Of a stretch of 25,464 bases of DNA, positions 22,837 to 25,464 are shown piece after piece (position 1 is the stretch's first letter; each line of letters begins with the position of its first letter). The stretch comes from Paracamarosporium sp. OC-R06-R3. Lineage: Eukaryota > Ascomycota > Dothideomycetes > Pleosporales > Didymosphaeriaceae. The notes under the pieces were generated by a model. The model ran no database searches and was not told where the DNA came from. It saw only the letters and a program-made list of their open reading frames with translations. The stretch spans positions 359 through 25,822 of the forward strand of contig JACVRA010000324.1 in the NCBI GenBank assembly GCA_019828545.1. Direction: 5' to 3'. Both the position numbers and the translations under genes were made by a program.

Positions 22837-23505
22837 ATACGAGCATCTTCGCCACTCGGGTCTGTAGATGCTCACGAACGTGTGGATGATGACTTGGTAG
22901 CCCTGCAAAAATGGCGGCATTCCGGCGTGACATACACGGCATGCTGGCTAGATGAAGTAGCAATGGTATTTGAAAGCTTCCCAACTATCTTCCTGTATCT
23001 GCATGCTGATGACGGAGTACTACTAATCCGAACTCAGCGCCCAAAGAACTTGAAGATCTCCACATACCATACAAGACGAATAACCCTTTGATATTAGCAT
23101 CCAAACAATTTCCCTCGCTTCAAGCATCCTTCTTCTAGCACTTGCGTTGGGTATTGCTCTTTGAAACGGACCTGCCAAATTAGGCAGTCGGAATTCTGAT
23201 GTAAGCTTATCATGAAAAAAACGAACATACGATGTGTGGCGGTTATTGTCGCAAGTTGTGTCTATGCGATTGGACACAAGCAACGTTATTAGATGTTTCT
23301 CTTGTTTGATGGTCGGAGTGACTGCGTTCATGGAACTGTTTCGCCCTATTGCCCCGTTTCAGCCTTATTGGCTTACTCGACGGATGTAGCATGCGGGGGC
23401 CGAAACGAGAGCAACATAGCTGAGATGAAAACTTGTTGAAAAGTCAATTAACATGAATATCTTTTCGTCGCTTCTCTTCATTGCTTCGATAGTTTTGATA
23501 AAATA
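22837..23505. other. Intergenic region downstream of PRMT5
   Basis: These 669 bases have no recognised gene, RNA or repeat. Short open frames here look like chance. The last part should carry the promoter of the truncated gene at 23506. Confidence 0.4.
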
Positions 23506-23952
23506 ATGCGCGCCATCGTGCTAGCTTCGGCTGTCGTCCTTTGGTGTATACCATTTTGTGCGGCTGCGGAATGGGATGACTTCACAAATAATCTAGCAAC
23601 CGACCTTGTTCGTACCCAAAATACGGTTAAACCAACTCCAATGATACGCTTGTCTAACGAACATCAGGCACCATTGATTCAACTCTTTGGAGAACAAGCC
23701 AGCAAGCAATTTCTCAGCGAGTCCATCGATATATGGGACAACATCATATTTGCTATGGCGCCTCTCGGCATCCTGACCGCTGTCGTATCCGCAATCAGAA
23801 TTCGCGGCAACGCTTCACTCAAAGCTTTTATTGGCCGAGCCCAGGAAAGTGCTGGAACTGCCGAGCTAGAGTTATTGTCTAGTACGTCGGAGACGGTTGG
23901 CGAACTGTACAATGAGGGTGGCATTGCACGTGTGTTTGGAAAACCACAAATA
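23506..23952 (+). pseudogene. N-terminal fragment of a widespread fungal protein, cut by a transposon
   Basis: Exon 1 (23506-23607) and exon 2 (from 23668) join across a 60-nt intron (GTTCGT donor, CTAAC branch site, CAG acceptor). The intron is a multiple of three without a stop, so an unspliced reading adds 20 spurious residues. Spliced, the protein reads EWDDFTNNLATDL then APLIQLFGEQASKQFLSE, a hydrophobic segment (IIFAMAPLGILTAVVSAIRI) and ELYNEGGIARVFGKPQI. I recognise this as the conserved start of a large fungal family of unknown function; some members carry ankyrin repeats further on. The N-terminus here is hydrophobic (MRAIVLASAVVLWCIPFC). The coding sequence ends abruptly at about 23950, where transposon-terminal sequence begins, and the apparent stop codon (23956-23958) belongs to the insert. 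The family name is moderately sure; the truncation is clear if that family is right. Confidence 0.65.
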
Positions 23953-23965
23953 ACGTAACTACGTA

Positions 23966-23999
23966 GCGAGTCGCCACTCTAAGCGAGCCGCCACCCTAA
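23966..23999 (+). repeat. Tandem 17-base subterminal repeat of the transposon
   Basis: Two adjacent 17-base units (GCGAGTCGCCACTCTAA, then GCGAGCCGCCACCCTAA) differ at two positions, both T versus C. Their place 13 bases inside the element end suggests transposase-binding repeats. The T/C differences fit mutation by cytosine transition. Confidence 0.7.
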
Positions 24000-24033
24000 C
24001 TAGCTTTCTACGACGCGTTGCCTACCAACTACA

Positions 24034-25464
24034 ATGGCTCAACCAACTATCATTCAATTACCCTACAACGAAGCAGATATTCTTCTTGCTATCTCCTCTA
24101 TCAATTAAAATCAGATTCAAAACGTAAAACGCGCTGTAGTAATGTTTAATGTCCCTTAATTAACGCTACGCGATCGACGCGCCGGAAAGCCTACTTAACG
24201 TGATTGCCAGCCCAACTCAAAAAATCTTTCTAAGCTAGAAGAGGAGGTGATTACTGAGTATATACTCGACCTAGATTCGCGTGGATTTTCCCCCTCCCTA
24301 GGTGCTGTACGAGATATGGCTAATAGGCTACTTACTGAGCGCGGCGCTGGCCAGGTCGGTAGAGACTGGCCAAAGAACTTTGTAAAGCGTACAGAGAGCC
24401 TTACAACGCGTTTTAATCGACCGTACGATCGCCAGAGAGCTCTCTGTGAGGATCCCCAGGCTATTCAGGGCTGGTTCGAGCGGGTAACGCGTATGAAGGC
24501 CAAGTACGGCATCTGTGACGAGGACACGTACAACTTTGATGAGACTGGCTTCCTTATGGGCAAAATATTAGCTCGACTAGTTGTTACAGGCTCTGAGAGA
24601 CGCTCTTAGCCTAAAGCTATACAGCCTGGCAATTGCGAGTGGGTTACTGTAATCTAGGGGATCAGCGCTGCTGGGTGGGCGATCCCACCCTTTATTATCT
24701 TTGCTGGCCAGCATTACCTATCTGCCTGGTATGAGGGCGACGATATACTAGGCAACTAGGTAATTAGCCTAAGCGACAACGGCTGGACTACAAATGAGCT
24801 TACTTTTGAGTGGCTAAAGCATTTTATTAAGCATATAAAGGATTGAAGAGTAGGCAGATATCAGCTTCTAATTCTTGATGGCCACGAGAGCCACCACTCA
24901 ATTGAATTTGAGCAGCTCTGTAAGGAGAGCAATATTATTGCTCTCTATATGCCATTACATTCATTGCACCTCCTCCAGCCCCTTGATGTGGGCTGCTTCT
25001 CGCCGTTGAAGCGTGTATACGGCGATCAGATCAGTCACCTGATCTGCGACAGCATCAACCATATCACGAAGCTCGAGTTCCTACCTGCCTTCTGTGCCGC
25101 CTACCAGAAGTCAATTACAAAGGAGAATATCTACTCTAGCTTTCGAGGCGCTGGCCTGGTCCCACACGACCCAGAGGCAGTGATAGGCAAGCTTGATATT
25201 AAGCTTCGCACGCCAACGCCGCCTGCTATAGAGGCTACTCCTTGGGAAGCCAAAACACCAAGTAACGCGCGCGAGATAGGGGCTCAATCAACCCTAATTC
25301 GCAATTGTATTTAAAGGTACGGAAGTTCGTTACCTGCTTCTATAATTGCGGCGCTTGACTCGCTTTGAAAAGGCGCTGAAAGGATAGCCTATAAATTAGT
25401 ACTAATGCGCGATTGAATTGCTAGCCTTGAGTGAGCCAACTAAGCAGCAACAACGCGTAGAGCG
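24034..25464 (+). pseudogene. Pogo/Fot-type transposase, RIP-inactivated
   Basis: This DDE transposase has an N-terminal CENP-B/Tc5-type helix-turn-helix (RGFSPSLGAVRDMANRLL and following). The catalytic core has Asp in NFDETGF (24538), Asp in LILDGHESHH (24877) and Asp in LLQPLDVGCF (24985). The last two are 35 residues apart, which is DD35D spacing. One continuous frame from ATG 24034 to the window end, with no frameshift, is broken by twelve stops: 24106, 24157, 24196, 24607, 24655, 24757, 24844, 25312, 25366, 25414, 25432 and 25441. Every one is a single C-to-T step from CAA, CAG or CGA. The expected PPHSSH before the last Asp is PLHSLH, also C-to-T style. It cannot make an active enzyme. 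Confidence 0.85.

Larger units (their letters stand above)
23953..25464 (+). mobile_element. Pogo/Fot-type (Tc1-mariner superfamily) DNA transposon, right end outside window
   Basis: It begins with ACGTAACTACGTAGCGAG directly after a TA dinucleotide (23951-23952), as expected for TA-target Tc1/mariner elements. Just inside the end, 17-base units at 23966-23982 and 23983-23999 repeat in tandem, with only two T/C differences. The transposase region starts at 24034. The window ends before the opposite terminal repeat, so inverted repeats and the second TA copy cannot be checked. The insertion interrupts the fungal gene at 23506. Confidence 0.75.

Overview
The window looks like nuclear DNA of a filamentous ascomycete (Pezizomycotina), most probably a dothideomycete of the Pleosporales type. 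Genes lie on both strands with no operon logic. They are split by many short introns (about 44-60 nt) with GTAAGT/GTATGT-like donors, CTAAC/CTGAC branch sites and CAG/TAG acceptors. The encoded proteins are fungal: a Zn2Cys6 regulator, a fungal CorA-like protein, PRMT5/Skb1, Imp4, Rpa43 and Prp43. Repeats carry dense C-to-T type nonsense changes, as repeat-induced point mutation (RIP) would leave. The species call is inference; the fungal call is strong.

Layout. 1-475 is a very AT-rich, gene-free tract that looks like an old RIP-degraded repeat. 712-2895 (+) is a Zn2Cys6 transcription factor. 3085-4740 (-) is a mitochondrial gamma-butyrobetaine dioxygenase-like carnitine-pathway enzyme. 5313-6374 (+) is a class II aldolase/adducin-head gene with two in-frame TAG codons near its start. 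6543-7670 (-) is a pantetheine-phosphate adenylyltransferase-like protein that has lost the nucleotidyltransferase signature. 8644-11076 (-) is an eight-exon CorA-like membrane protein. 11711-14080 (+) is a five-exon neutral trehalase with a one-base frameshift and a changed signature residue. 14674-15561 (+) is IMP4, 16037-16828 (-) RPA43, 17304-19664 (-) PRP43 and 20015-22836 (+) the PRMT5 homologue. 23506 to about 23952 (+) is the N-terminal part of a widespread fungal protein. It is cut off by a pogo/Fot-type DNA transposon that runs off the right edge and carries twelve in-frame stops in its transposase.

The middle-right block (IMP4, RPA43, PRP43) is housekeeping and centred on ribosome production. 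PRP43 and the PRMT5 gene share a divergent promoter with a perfect E-box palindrome. The left part is accessory in character: decaying or diverged metabolic genes next to a repeat tract. I reconstructed exon structures by hand from splice signals, frame and family conservation. Several introns are multiples of three with no stop, so simple ORF calling misses them. I did not find a clearly new multi-gene system. The most unusual items are the CoA-enzyme relative without its catalytic motif, the C-to-T style nonsense changes in a metabolic gene, the frameshifted trehalase, and the transposon insertion.
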